Source: Lathyrus oleraceus
Lineage: Eukaryota; Streptophyta; Magnoliopsida; Fabales; Fabaceae
NCBI RefSeq assembly: GCF_024323335.1
Contig: NC_066581.1
Span: 32,360,699-32,424,698, forward strand
Length of the DNA: 64,000 bases
Direction of reading: 5' to 3'
Translations under genes and position numbers: made by a program
Part shown: positions 1 through 11,106 of the stretch, piece after piece
How the letters are laid out: the number at the start of each line of letters is the position of its first letter
Position numbering within the stretch: position 1 is the first letter of the stretch
Notes under the pieces: model-generated
What the model saw: only the letters and a program-made list of their open reading frames with translations
Told to the model about the DNA's origin: nothing
Databases searched by the model: none

Positions 1-591
1 ACTCTCGAGCTGATAGTACCATTCCAACTGTGTGCCAGCCAGACTCTCTTGGAAGAAATGGATCCATAGCTTCCTATCAGTGGTATACGGCTGAATCTTT
101 CTCACATAAGCTCTCAGATGCATCTGAGGACAAGGCGCACCATCGTACTTAGTGAAAGTGGGGATCTTGAATTTGCGAGGAATGGCCACATTGGAGACCA
201 GACCCAAGCTTTCGAAATCCAGACCGGGCGCCTTTTGACCCTCCATAGCTAGCATACGTTCTTCCAGCAACTTGTACTTGCCATCTCTTGGAGAGTACTG
301 TTCATTCTCATAATCTTCATCGTCGTCCTCAGGGTTGAAGAGATCAACATTCTCTTCTTCTGAATCATTCTCTGTCTCCTCTTCTTGATCCTTCGGAATT
401 CTAATCTTGTCTCCTGCGGCCTGTCCTTTAAGCCTTCTTCCCGGGTTAATGTAACTCACAGCTTTCTTGTCTTTCTTCTTCTCGAGCAAGAGAGCCTTCA
501 GTTCCTCCTGCCCCTTGGATAAGTTCAAGATCATCTCCTGGAATTGAGCATTCTGAGCCTGGAGATCCTTGACAGTTTGTTCGAGGGCCAT
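1..591 (-). CDS. gag: Ogre gag polyprotein, N-terminal 197 residues, runs off the window
   Basis: The frame opens at an ATG and stays open to the window edge. The first 45 or so residues are rich in Gln, Glu, Leu and Lys and look like a coiled coil. Residues about 75-110 form a very acidic linker. From about residue 145 the retrotransposon gag (capsid) domain begins, recognisable by KYDGAPCPQMHLRAYVRK followed by WIHFFQESLAG and EWYYQL. Gag assembles the cytoplasmic virus-like particle that packages element RNA. It lies about 200 bp downstream of ORF1 on the same strand, as in Ogre. No stop or frameshift is visible in this part. Ty3/gypsy gag is clear; the Ogre/Tat assignment depends on ORF1. 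Confidence 0.8.
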   Translation of the reverse strand, partial: MALEQTVKDLQAQNAQFQEMILNLSKGQEELKALLLEKKKDKKAVSYINPGRRLKGQAAGDKIRIPKDQEEETENDSEEENVDLFNPEDDDEDYENEQYSPRDGKYKLLEERMLAMEGQKAPGLDFESLGLVSNVAIPRKFKIPTFTKYDGAPCPQMHLRAYVRKIQPYTTDRKLWIHFFQESLAGTQLEWYYQLES

Positions 592-797
592 TTTTCTGTT
601 TAGAAGGAAGACCGTAAGAACATTGATCTTTTAGAATACCTGTTATGCAATGTTATGTTATGCTATGCAATGTATGAAATGTTTTCAAGGACTTTTGGAA
701 TTTAACTTTGCGTAAACCACCAAAAAGAGAGAAACTTTTATTAATAATTTCTTTAATCAATGTTTATTACAACAAAATAATAAAATACAATGAAAGC

Positions 798-2126
798 TCA
801 AGTCTCCCAGGGACGGCTTCTTTTTGGGCGAAGATATGCATTGAGTCTTCGTTCCTCATTAAGTTGGCTGGTAAGTTCTAACACTTTCTTCCTTTCAGCA
901 CAGAACTGAGCTTCAAAAGTATCCCTTTCCTCTCTCAACTGGATCCAGGATCTCTTCAATTCTTCAACATTGGTAGGCGTATCTGGATAAGGAATGATCT
1001 GAGGAGTACCTCCTTCAACTCCTGGTTCAACAATCAATGGTCCGACTGCAAGATATGGCATGACAAGTTCACGAGCTCTTGTGCGTACCCATCTGAGATA
1101 AGGTTCCATAGGAATAGAGTTTTTCCGTCCTAAAGTACTTCTTTTCACCATGCCCCAAGCTCGTACAAACCTTGGACGGAGACCTTGAGAATCGTTGTCA
1201 TAGTCAAACACAGTGCCTTGGATAATTATTTCATGTGGACCATCTCTTCGAGCACAACCGAATTGGCGTAGGGCTAAGGCCGGGTTATAAGTAATACCTC
1301 CTCTTATTCCTAGGAGTGGTACGTTAGGGAACTCTCCACAATGGTCAATGATGATAACATTTTCTTTGAGATGAGGACACCAACGGATGTCTGAATGGGA
1401 GAGCGACATTATCCTTTGAGACCATTTCAAATTCTGCTCGTTCTTCAAGACTGATTGAGGAAGGTGCGAAATAAACTACCTAGACAATAAAGGTACGCAA
1501 CACATGAGAGTCCCTTGCCTCTTCATAGTACGGGTGTGAAGGGAATGCAAAATGTCTCCAAGCAAAGTAGGCACAGGGTTATGAGTGAGAAATATCTTAA
1601 TAGCATTCATGCCTATGAATTGGTCTGGATTAGGGAATAACACCAAACCATAGATTAGTAATGCTAGGACATCTTCGAAAGCATGGACATCCATAACTTT
1701 TAAGAATTCTCGGGCCTTATTTATCAGAAATTTGGCAAGTAAACCCTTAATTCCACTTCTTGTTACCCAATTGGTTTCAATGTCGGACTTTGTCATGTGT
1801 AAAGCTGCGCCAACTTTTTCGGACTTCGGACTCTTTTCTAAACCACTGAAAGGTGTTTGATCAAGGATAGGTATCCCAAGCAACCTGGAAAATTCTTCTA
1901 ATGTGGGTACCAACTGATAATCTGGGAAGGTGAAGCAATGATGTTTAGGATTGAAGAACTGGAATAGAACTCTCATCCTATCTTCTTTGAAACCAGTGGT
2001 AACTAAATTGAGGAGAGAACCATGTTTCTTGATGAATTGAGCCTGATCAGGAAGTTCTGACACTAAATTCTTTAGTTGAGGAGAGGTCACTACGAAATTA
2101 ATCCGGATAGTCTTCCTGGAAGCCAT
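798..2126 (-). pseudogene. Ogre ORF1 protein, interrupted by one in-frame stop
   Basis: One continuous 443-codon frame starts MASRKTIRINF and ends RSRPWET. A TAG at 1476-1478, likely from a TGG Trp codon, splits it into two 216-residue pieces in the same frame. The N-terminal half has the LVPTLEEFSRLLGIPI motif, and the C-terminal half CGEFPNVPLLGIRGGITYNP, both typical of Ogre ORF1 proteins, which resemble plant mobile-domain proteins. The last 50 residues are a charged, probably coiled-coil tail. The function of ORF1 in Ogre is not established. Treating the two pieces as separate genes would be wrong, because only the stop codon divides them. Confidence 0.75.
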
Positions 2127-2194
2127 AGCCCTGTTTAACAGAGCAAAGTTAAATCCCTAAGTCCTTGAAATGGTTAGTACCATGCCATGATGTC

Positions 2195-2240
2195 ATGATG
2201 TTATGATGTTATGATGTTATGATGTTATGATGTTATGATG
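2195..2240. repeat. 8-bp tandem repeat (ATGATGTT)n
   Basis: Nearly six perfect copies of ATGATGTT lie about 70 bp upstream of the ORF1 start on the minus strand, in the Ogre leader. Confidence 0.9.
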
Positions 2241-3050
2241 GTAAGTAAATAATAAGCACAAACAAGTCACACAACAATCATTCATAAGTTTTAAGGCTTG
2301 CATGAGTTTCATAGGTAAATACCCTCCCCACTGAAGTTTGGTTGGTTCAACCTGTCCTAGAATAGTAACCGGGTTCTAAAAGGATCTCCAATCATTGACC
2401 TTCCTTTAAGTCCACTTCAGTGCAACACCAAGTGGTTGACCAAAGCTTCCCTAAAGTCCAATCTCGAGGAGTGTAGTATCGAGTCTCAACCAACCCCAGT
2501 CGGAACCGAAGTCAGTTATCTCACTACTTTCTAATGGCCAGGATGAGTCAATTAGGGTTCTAAAGGTCTGGTTAATGCTTTGACGACACCACGCAGACGC
2601 CGAATTTTTCCTCAAGTAAACATGAGGAACATCAGGACATCCAAAGTGTCACATTAACCGTAGCCATCATTTTAACCATTCCGGTATACGCCGGATAGTC
2701 GCGATGATCTCTTGCTACTTACCTAAGGTACACTAGATCCGGGTGTTGGATTTAGGGGACATCGTAGGGTCATCGATTGGTCATTGAAGGCAACATTTGT
2801 AAGGATACCTTAGCATTCGAAGGGACGATCATCATTTAACCGTAGGCTACAGCGACGGGTCATCGAGGGACAAAATCATATTTTCGCCGGCAGCATCCGA
2901 GGGACTATGGTTTATCTTATAGGGATATGATGATTTAATCGAAGGGTCTTTGCTAAGTGTATCCCCACATTCGCGGGACATGACCGTAATACCGTAATAC
3001 CGTAAGGCAACAAAGAGAGGGCCAAGATCACTTATTCAAAGGTAATATTT

Positions 3051-3154
3051 TATAATCAATTAGGCAATTAGGGTGAATCTCCATATTATAATCAATTAGG
3101 TAATTAGGATGAATCTCCATATTATAATCAATTAGGTAATTAGGATGAATCTCC
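3051..3154. repeat. 36-bp tandem repeat, 2.9 copies
   Basis: Units start at 3051, 3087 and 3123, each beginning TATAATCAATTAGG and ending GAATCTCC. The first unit differs from the others at two positions. The unit is a multiple of three, so it makes an apparent repeated peptide on the minus strand, but there is no supported gene here. Confidence 0.9.
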
Positions 3155-3907
3155 CCAAGGGTATCCCACAAATAAAGTGGAATACCTAGCAAGCTACCTT
3201 TTCCGGGAGTATGTGAACCCTTACGAAATTCAGCAAACAGGTCAGAATACCAAATCAGGGTGCAATCGAGAATTGCACCAAACAAAAGGAATCACAACAG
3301 TAATAGGGTCAGGTAAATAATGCATGGCTATGATAAAACATGTCAGATGAGCAAAAATCAGAACAGAAAAGTCAGCGACTGTCACGTTCGTTGCTGCCTC
3401 GCCTAGCGAGGGCTTAGCGAACACTCGCTACAGGTTCGCTTAGCGATGTGCTAGCGAACGACTGCGGGTTTTGAATTTAAGAACAGTACGATTTCATCGA
3501 GCTCCAAACCCTATGGCATCCATTACAAAAATTATATGGTTAAACATTCAAGACATCCATGCATACTTAAATCCACATGCAAAAATTAAGATATTTTCAT
3601 AAATTCAATCATAATGCCACATGTAAATTAAGAGCATAAAGCGATAATGGTAGTGCAAACCTGTTTGCAATTGAATTGCAACGTTGAATTGGCAGATCAC
3701 TCTTGGTGTCGGATTGAGTTGGGCGGAGGTAACCTTTGTGAAGATGAGTTGCCTTCAGGGTTTCCTTTAGGATTGCTCTGAATTCTCTTGGTTAGCCTCC
3801 CGGGTTTGCTCGGTTGCTTCTGTTAGGGTTTCCTTGCTAGGGTTTCTCTCCGTCTCCTTCTGTCCTGACTGATCTGACTCCTCCCCTTTTTCTGAATGGG
3901 GTCTTGG

Positions 3908-3915
3908 TATTTATA
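3908..3915 (-). promoter_or_regulatory. TATA box of the Ogre LTR
   Basis: The minus strand reads ACTATTATAAATACC, a good plant TATA box, about 260 bp from the LTR start and directing transcription toward ORF1 and gag. Confidence 0.55.
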
Positions 3916-4330
3916 ATAGTTTTTGTAACCTAATGGGCTCAGAATGAAACCCAAAAATTCTGGTATTCGCAAGCTTCGCTAGGCGAGTGGCGCAGCGAAG
4001 AGTTCGCTAGGCGAATGATTTTGCTCGCCTAGCGAGCAAGCCATTTTAAGCCATTTTCTGGATTTGACCACCTGTGTGCTGGGTCTTTGTTCCTTTAATA
4101 TAAATGCCTTGAAAATGAACTGGAGTGCCTTGAAAAATGTCTTGCAAGATTAACGGGCAAATTTTTGGGTATGACACGTTCACAGGTAGAATTTTGGAAA
4201 TCTGTTGCCCAAACCAATTAATGTCGAGTTTCATTGGTTTGGTTCGGTTTTTGCCCGAGCTAAAAAAATGTCCGACCCGAACACCATGGTTGGGTTTGAA
4301 TTCCGATTTGGTTTGGATTTGCCCAAACCA

Positions 4331-4760
4331 ATGAAGAGTCAGAATCACCTTCAAAGGCAGAATCTCCTTCAGAGGGAGAATCAGACTCTAATGTTGACAC
4401 TGTACTAGATTTGGATTGAGATTTGCTTCAACCTCATGTTTCTGATTCTTTCACTATGACATCTCTGCTGACTTAAACTCTGTTGGTGACTGGGCAATAG
4501 AGATTATAAGCACATGTATTGTGGTAACCTATAAGCAACATAACTTTGCATCTGTCATCTAATTTCCTTTCACTAGCATCTTGTATATGTTTGTAACATA
4601 CATAACCAAACACGTTGAAATGGAAGACACTTTGTTTTCTTCCAGTCCAATTCTCAATAGGAACTACTTCCTTTAACTTCTTTGCTGGACATTGTCGTAT
4701 CTCAAAAGATACAACTCGTGGGAGAAGCACATGCTCGCGAATGATTAACAGAGTTTTCAT
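4331..4760 (-). pseudogene. Ty1/copia integrase C-terminal fragment
   Basis: The minus strand encodes PIENWTGRKQSVFHFNVFGY, then KLDDRCKVMLLIGYHNTCAYNLYCPVTNRV-like sequence, which is the conserved region just after the integrase core of Ty1/copia pol. Downstream codons (4470 to 4331) continue as SRDVIVKESE with an in-frame stop, then a Ser/Asp/Glu-rich linker. Upstream catalytic residues and all downstream domains are missing. It is a relic; lineage is not assigned. Confidence 0.65.
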
Positions 4761-7700
4761 CGAACTTTATTTATTCCCAAAAAGGGAAAGGAAAAATATT
4801 GATAAAACCCCTAAAAAGATGACAAAGATATGGTCGTCACATCCAAATTGAGTTCGGGAGTCGGTTATTCGAGGGGAAGGTATTAACACCCCTCACATCT
4901 ATTGTACTCCACAGGAACCATTTATGTTAGTTTTGTTCATAAGTGTTAGCTTAAAAATGTTTGGCTTTCTTTAAGATATTAAAAGAGAAAAAGAATAGGA
5001 CTAAAAAGGTAAGTTTTTTATTATGGTGTCTGACGAGACTTTGGATCTCGCTCATGCGTATCTCCGAGTGCGATGGAGAACTCAATGCTACATAGTTATG
5101 TGTAGAAAATGTTTGCTTGTTGGTCAATTTTAGCGAAAGTTGTTTTGTCACAATTAACGAAAAACATTGTTTACCCAAAATAGTTATAGGAGTTGGCGTT
5201 TGCGTCACAACATAATGAATTTCTAGTATCAACATTCGCGGGAAAGTGTCACTTATCTCACTCTCACATATGTGGGCGAGGCGTTTTTTTGCATCTTCTC
5301 AAGATGGAACATCTTTCATTTTTAAAAAAAAGTTTGAAGGTGAAAGCCAAAAGGAAAAATGGTTTTAATGCGTTGGATATATTTTTTTGTGATGACGGGT
5401 GTTCAGATGGGCGAGATATCTATCCCGTATCCTAACCCTTGGGAGCTCGTGACCTACATCATATTCCTATTTCATCTTACTTGCGAAAGGGTTTGATATT
5501 TTTAGGTATTTTGGTTGGAGGACGAACATTCGGATGGTCGAGACATCCATCTCGATCCTAACTCTCAAGAGCTCATGATCTATACCACGTTCCTTTTTCG
5601 TCCAATTTTATTGAGAAAGATGATTTGCATCAATTTGTATTAAGAGTTTCTTAGAGGAATGACGAGCGTTCGGGTGGTTGAGATATCCATCTCGTATCCT
5701 AACCCTTAGGAGCTTGTGACCTACATCACGTTCCTTTATCATCCTTATTTGTGAGAGATGTTAGATAATGATTAAGTGTTTTTTGGCTTCTATTGAGAAA
5801 ATACAATCGATGTTTATAGAGGTTTATTTTGCGTTGCAAAATGATGAAATGACTTATGAGGTTTTGAAAATGGTTTACAAAGTGATTGAAAATTGATTTT
5901 GAAAAGGTTTGAAATTGAAATTGTGGTAAGATATCCAGAGATTATTTACATGTGCAAGTATGAACATGAATAGTCTAATTAAAGGACTAAACAAATAATC
6001 TAACAATCCATTTAATAATAAAAACAAAACAAAAATAGATTAATTATTAAGATCTAATCAACTAATTAAATAAAAATTTAATTAATTAACTAACTACTAA
6101 TTTATATTAATCAAGAAAATAATAATAATAAATAAATAACACAATAGGGTGCATAAGATGGGGTAGGGGTGCAAACATTAAAAGTAACTTATGCCCAATC
6201 CAAATAAAACACTGACCCTAATTTTATTTATTCTTAATTAAATAATGGAAAAAAAACTGCAAAAAAAGACGAGCTGAATGGGGGAGAGGCGCCCCAATCT
6301 GATCCATAAACATTTTTGACTTTTTTTCAATTTTCTAATAGCAACCAATAGGGTGGCGCCACATGGCCACCCTTTATTAAATTAAATTAAAAATAAAAAC
6401 AAACCAAATAAAAGAATATAGTATGGATACAAATCAGAAAGCACACAAAAACTCAACTTCTCTCTCTCTCTCAAGCTTGACACATTCTGAAACAAAATAA
6501 ACAAACGTGGTCCTTCTCTCTCTCGATTCAATCTTAAAAATCAAATGATACTAAGACCAAGCTATTCACACGATTGAAACGAAAAACAAAAAGCACATCA
6601 AAATATGAAATCAAAACAAGTGAAGGGGTAAAAGGGTTACTCAGTGTGGGTGTGACAGCATTAGAAGAAGGAAAGGAAACTGGTGGTCTTCAAGGTAGAG
6701 AGAGGTAGAGTGATTCGTGCAAGGGCATCGGCGGCACTGGTTCTGTAGTGGTGGTGTTCTTTCTACCAATGGAGACATGTTGTTGTATGCGTGCATGTCG
6801 AGAGGAGCAGTAGCAGAGCGATAATGAAGTTCACGTTTTTGGGTTGTTGTAGCTACAATGTGTTGTTGTTGATGTGTGACTTTGAAGTGGTGAGACAGTG
6901 ATGTTGAAGGGGTGTATGGATGTGTGATAGAAAGTTGTGGAAATTATGAAAAAAGTGTTTTGTTTTATGAAGATGTATGGTGTATACGTCTATGGTTAAG
7001 GAAAGGAGAATATTTGTTAACATATTTTGGTTGAATGGATGGTTTAGTGTGGTACTGTCATGGAAAGAAAAGAGGTATGGGGCATGTGTTTCTACAAGTG
7101 ATGCATGAAGTGAGGTTTTTAGTGCGTGCTAACTATGAGTGACTATGGAAAGAAGAAAATTATGGGTGTGTATGAGAAGGGTGCGTTATGAGGTTTGCAA
7201 TAAAGTTGATGAAAAGAACAAGTTTGTGGTTTGTGAAGAAGGGACTATGTGAATGGTTGTAAGAATAAGATGGATGTGGTATTAAATTGTGTGAAAAATG
7301 ATGTGTGAAGAAGGAGGATATATGGTAAAGGTGGATATGGTTTGGTAGTATGAAAAAGAGAGAAAGATATTATTTTGAAGAAAAAAACAAAAGTAAGTTG
7401 GAAGAGTTTGTGTAATAGAGAGATGAGAATTTATTTTGCAGTGGAAGGAGTTGTTTTTGATGAAAAGGCGTGTTTGGATGAAATTTTCTTCTGAGATTCA
7501 ACACGTCTCAAGGCTTTTGTTTCCAAAATTAAAAAAGAAAATGATTCTTCCCCTTGGCCCTTTTTTGTTTTCGGTTTTTCCATTTCAAATTTATATGGGA
7601 GCTCTCATTCATTGGGCGACGCTTTCTTTATTGGTGTCATTGGCTGAGTCTCATATGAAATTGAGAGATAATGCTTTTGATTGAAGAGTGAGGGCATCAT

Positions 7701-7963
7701 TTATGATGTTGGTCCCTAGGTGTTATGAGTGTGATTTAATCATTGGGCATGTGATCCTTATATAGTGCATACTAGGGTTTTATTGATTAAAATCCCTAAA
7801 ATACCCCTAGATATTTATCCTATATATTTTGTGGGAATGAAAATAAGATCAAAATAAAAATTAAATTTTTTCAATAAAAACAAATAAAATCAAATTGATT
7901 AAATATTTTTCTTAACATTTTGACAAAAAAATTAAAATAAAAGGAATAAAAATGAATAAAAAT
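4761..7963. repeat. Repeat-derived, AT-rich stretch without genes
   Basis: No reading frame here resembles a protein family. Around 4850-4910 is a phrase (GGGAGTCGG, GAGGGGAAGGTATTA, CACCCCTCAC) that I recognise as very common in legume repeats, probably LTR or 3' untranslated sequence of a large retrotransposon. 5394-5740 holds three diverged repeats. 5760-6480 and 7740-7960 are strongly AT-rich. 6640-7690 is G-rich on the plus strand with no recognised protein. The copia scrap ends about where this block starts (TGATTAACAG at 4743), possibly an LTR edge. Confidence 0.5.
5394..5740. repeat. Three diverged direct repeats, spacing about 127 and 140 bp
   Basis: Copies begin at about 5394, 5521 and 5661. 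Each reads GACG, then CGAGA and ATCCATCTCG-like sequence, then CCTAACCC, GAGCT, TGACCTACATCACGTTCC with substitutions. About 75 bp is conserved in each copy and the intervening DNA is unrelated. Confidence 0.75.
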
Positions 7964-9064
7964 TGTTGATTCTAAGTGTTGGCAGCAATTTTGGTAAAAC
8001 AAAGAGTGTTCACAAGATGTCATGTGTGATGTCTTAACATAAGATATCCTATGTACCTGCTGGAGTTCAAGAACATGTGCATGCAGGATTGTTTTAGAAT
8101 GCCACTTACAATGCTAAGGCGTCTGATATTGGATGTACCTGCTGGAGCTTAATTGGAAGACATGTTCGTGCAGGATTGTTTCAGATGACATACACAATGC
8201 CATGGTATCTGATATGGCTATACCTGCTATAAAAGGAAATTGGATTGTGCAGGATTTTTCCAGATGTCAGACCCGATGTCATGACATCCTGTACACAGAA
8301 CATTCAGTATGAATGTCTGGTGTTTTGTGATTGCACAATTAATGGCAATCATTGGTTGATTGAAGATATGGATAGCTGGCGCATTCTATCAGGGATTTCA
8401 ACCAGATTTATTTATTTTCCAGGAAGATCTTTATAGCTGTTATAAAAAGATTTGATTGGAAAATATATTTAGGGTTTTCAAGATGTCCAATGTTTCTATA
8501 AAAAGGGACTCAAAAAACCTGTTTCAACACACAACCGAGACTGAGCGGAATTTAGAGAGAGAGTTAGGGTTTGTGTCGGTAGGTCATTCAAGTCATCCAT
8601 TGATGATTGAATTGGACTGATTTGTCTTCTTGATCAAAGCTTTGAAGCAAGATCAAGAGTGTGTCTTCTTGATTGAAACTGTGAAGTAAAATCAAGAGTT
8701 TTGTAATTGAAAAATATTTTCTTTTCACAAGGGATTGTTGTTTAAAATCACGGGTGTGTGATTGTAAGGGAAGTGAGTGGGTTCTCATATCTAAGAGTGC
8801 TTAGGTAGAAATTGCACGGGTAAAGATTAGGTGAGAAACAATGTAACTTGGTGAAGTGTACGGATAGTCTTTGAACTAATTCTATTATAGTGAATTTCCT
8901 TCCTGGCTTGGTAGCCCCCAGACGTAGGTGAGTTGCACCGAACTGGGTTAACAATTGCTTGTGTTATTCGCCTTACCATTTTGTTTATTTTATCCATTGT
9001 CTATTAGCAAATATCAGTGTCGTAACATTACCTTCGACATCTTATATCTGATACCAAAATTTCA
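7964..9064 (+). repeat. 5' LTR of S1
   Basis: It is bounded by TGTTGATTC on the left and TTTCA on the right, three bases before the PBS. An alternative left end is TGTTGGCAGC at 7977. It contains three diverged TACCTGCTGGAG/GTGCAGGATT segments (about 8055, 8135, 8220) and a TATA box. The partner LTR is not in the window, so the left end is provisional. Confidence 0.6.
8497..8504 (+). promoter_or_regulatory. TATA box of the S1 LTR
   Basis: TATAAAAA sits in TTTCTATAAAAAGGGAC, about 570 bp before the LTR end, in the position expected for the element promoter. Confidence 0.5.
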
Positions 9065-9066
9065 AT

Positions 9067-9081
9067 TGGTATCAGAGCAGG
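9067..9081 (+). other. Primer-binding site of S1
   Basis: TGGTATCAGAGCAGG is complementary to the 3' end of plant initiator tRNA-Met, the usual minus-strand primer of Ty1/copia elements. It lies just after the LTR end and 50 bp before the gag ATG. Confidence 0.8.
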
Positions 9082-9131
9082 CATCCTGCTCTGGTTCTGG
9101 GTGAGATCTAGGGGCTATACTTTCTGGTACA

Positions 9132-11106
9132 ATGGAGAGAGATGGAGGATCTGTTCATAGGCCACCAATTTTGGATGGTTCTAACTATGACTATTGGAAA
9201 CCTAGAATGGTAGCGTTTCTGAAATCCCTTGATAACAAGGCTTGGAAAGCAGTGCTAACAGGTTGGGTGCATCCTGTTATTACTAAAAAAGGAGAAGTCA
9301 CCACTGAGAAGAAGCCTGAAGAACAATGGTCCAAGGAGGAGGATGATCTTGCTCTTGGAAACTCTAAAGCCTTGAATGCAATATTCAATGGGGTAGACAA
9401 GAATATTTTCAAGTTGATAAATAACTATGAAGTGGCCAGAGATGCTTGGGACATTCTCAAAGTCACTCATGAAGGCACCTCTAGGGTAAAGATGTCTAGA
9501 CTTCAGCTGCTCACCTCAAAGTTTGAAAATTTAAGGATGAAAGAAGATGAAAACATTCATGAATTCCACATGAGTATCCTTGAGATTGCTAATGCTTCAG
9601 GAGCCCTGGGAGAGAAAATGACAGATGAAAAGTTGGTAAGAAAAATACTCAGGTCTCTCCCTAAGAGATTTGCAATGAAGGTGACTGCCATAGAAGAGTC
9701 TCAAGACATCTCCAACATGAGGGTAGATGAGCTAATTGGCTCCCTCCAAACCTTTGAGATGGGATTGGTTGAGGGAACTGAAAAGAAAACCAAGAGCATT
9801 GCCTTTGTATCCAACACAGAAGAAGAAAACAGTCAAGATGTGGATAAAGAGTGGGCAAATGAAGTTGCAATGCTGGGGAGACAGTTTAACAGATTGTTAA
9901 AAAAAATGGATGTCAGATCCAAGGCAAATGTCAAAAACATCTCATCTGACATCAGCAATGGAAGAAGAGAAGAAAAGCCCAAAGAAGGAAAAGAAGTAAA
10001 GTGCTATGAATGTGATGGGTATGGACACATTAGAACAGAATGTGGTACCTACCTCAAGAAGCAAAAGATGAGTCTTGCTGCCACCTGGTCAGATAAGAGT
10101 GATACAGAGGAGGTTGCAAATCTTGTGACTGCTTTGACAGGAAGATGGGAATCTGATGAAGACTCAAGTGGTGGTGAAGTAACCTTTGAGGAATTGGCCT
10201 CTACCTACAGAGAGCTGTGTCAGAAAAGTGTAGAGATGAACAAGCAGTCTTTGAACCAGGAGAAAGACATAACTCAACTTGAGAATGAGAAGGTAGAATA
10301 CTTGGAAACCATCTCCAAATTGAAAACAGAAGTTGTGGCTTTAAAGGTCAAGCTAGATAAAGATCAACAAGTTGAGAGCCAGAAGATTGTTCAACTGGAG
10401 AAAGAAAAAGCAGAACATGTGGAAACCATCCTCAAGCTAAAGACTGAAGTTGTGCTCTTAAACTCAAAACTAGAAGAAACAACCAAGTATGTAAGGATGC
10501 TGAACAATGGATCTGACTCCTTAGACAAGATTCTTCAAACTGGACAAATCACAGGAGTCAAATCTGGATTAGGGTACCATAAAACGAAGGCTGAAAGTAG
10601 TTACACTGGCTGCAAACCTCAAGCCAAACCTAAATACAGCAATAGTAAGAGCAGTTCTAAGATGTCACATCATATGTCACACCATCATAAGAAAGAACAG
10701 CAGAAAGACAGAAGATGGAAATGTCATTACTGTAGGAAATTTGGACACTTAAGGTCCTTCTACTATAAGCTGTATGGTTACCCTACCTCCTTTCATCAAC
10801 ACCATCAGAAGAGAAAACAGCAGGATGGCAAACACCAAAGATGGAGATGTCAATACTGTGGGAAATCTGGACACTCTAGGTCTTCTTGTTATAAGTTGTA
10901 TGGTTATCCTAGCCATGTTCATCATCAGACTCACTACCAACCCAAATCCAAACATCACAGGCCTATCAACAAGAAGCAATGGGTTCCTAAGACTAATGTT
11001 ACAAGTCTAATAGCTCACAAAGAAGAGTGGTATTTTGATAGTGGATGCTCTAGACACATGACTGGGAACTCAGACTTGATAATTGATCTTCACCCTCATG
11101 ACTTGT
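9132..11106 (+). pseudogene. gag: S1 gag with protease start, frame broken
   Basis: Gag (UBN2-like) spans about residues 10-215, with DGSNYDYWKPRM and DAWDILKVTHEGTS. A CCHC zinc knuckle (CYECDGYGHIRTEC) is at 291-304. Residues 355-450 are a coiled coil containing an internal duplication of about 40 residues (QLE.EK, ETI.KLKTEVV). Two more zinc-knuckle copies follow, each ending YKLYGYP: residues 531-545 lack the last Cys, 573-586 is complete. Aspartic protease begins with WYFDSGCSRHMTG (Asp 636). A small indel near 11101-11106 puts a stop after HPHDL, while the protease continues in another frame. SIRE-lineage gag is the best match; the broken protease makes it non-functional. Confidence 0.75.

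Larger units (their letters stand above)
1..4176 (-). mobile_element. Ogre-type Ty3/gypsy retrotransposon, 5' part
   Basis: Read on the minus strand, the order is LTR start (TGTCATACCC at the 4176 end), promoter and leader, an extra ORF (ORF1), then gag running off the window. An extra ORF between the 5' LTR and gag is the hallmark of Ogre elements, which are abundant in Fabeae legumes. The LTR begins with TG as expected. The 3' half lies outside the window, so target duplication and LTR divergence cannot be judged. ORF1 carries a stop, so this copy is probably not autonomous. The family call is from architecture and protein resemblance. Confidence 0.8.
2127..4176 (-). mobile_element. Ogre 5' LTR and untranslated leader
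   Basis: This stretch has no credible gene. Its outer end reads TGTCATACCC on the minus strand and is taken as the LTR start. A TATA box sits about 260 bp in. Downstream lie a CTAGCGA/CGCTAGG-rich zone (3390-3460 and 3965-4040), a 36-bp tandem repeat and an 8-bp tandem repeat. The LTR/leader border and the primer-binding site could not be placed with confidence, so the two parts are kept together. Confidence 0.6.

Noticed and set aside
2580..2900. A primer-binding site for the Ogre element
   Set aside because: Several GC-rich stretches were considered, but none matched a tRNA 3' end clearly enough to place the LTR end.
4177..4330. A gene or second LTR in the GGTTTGG-rich stretch beside the Ogre LTR
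   Set aside because: Frames on both strands share only low-complexity similarity, and CCAAACCAAT/ATTGGTTTGG inverted pieces explain them.
7436..7684. An 82-codon plus-strand frame
   Set aside because: No family resemblance, weak start context and repeat-derived surroundings.
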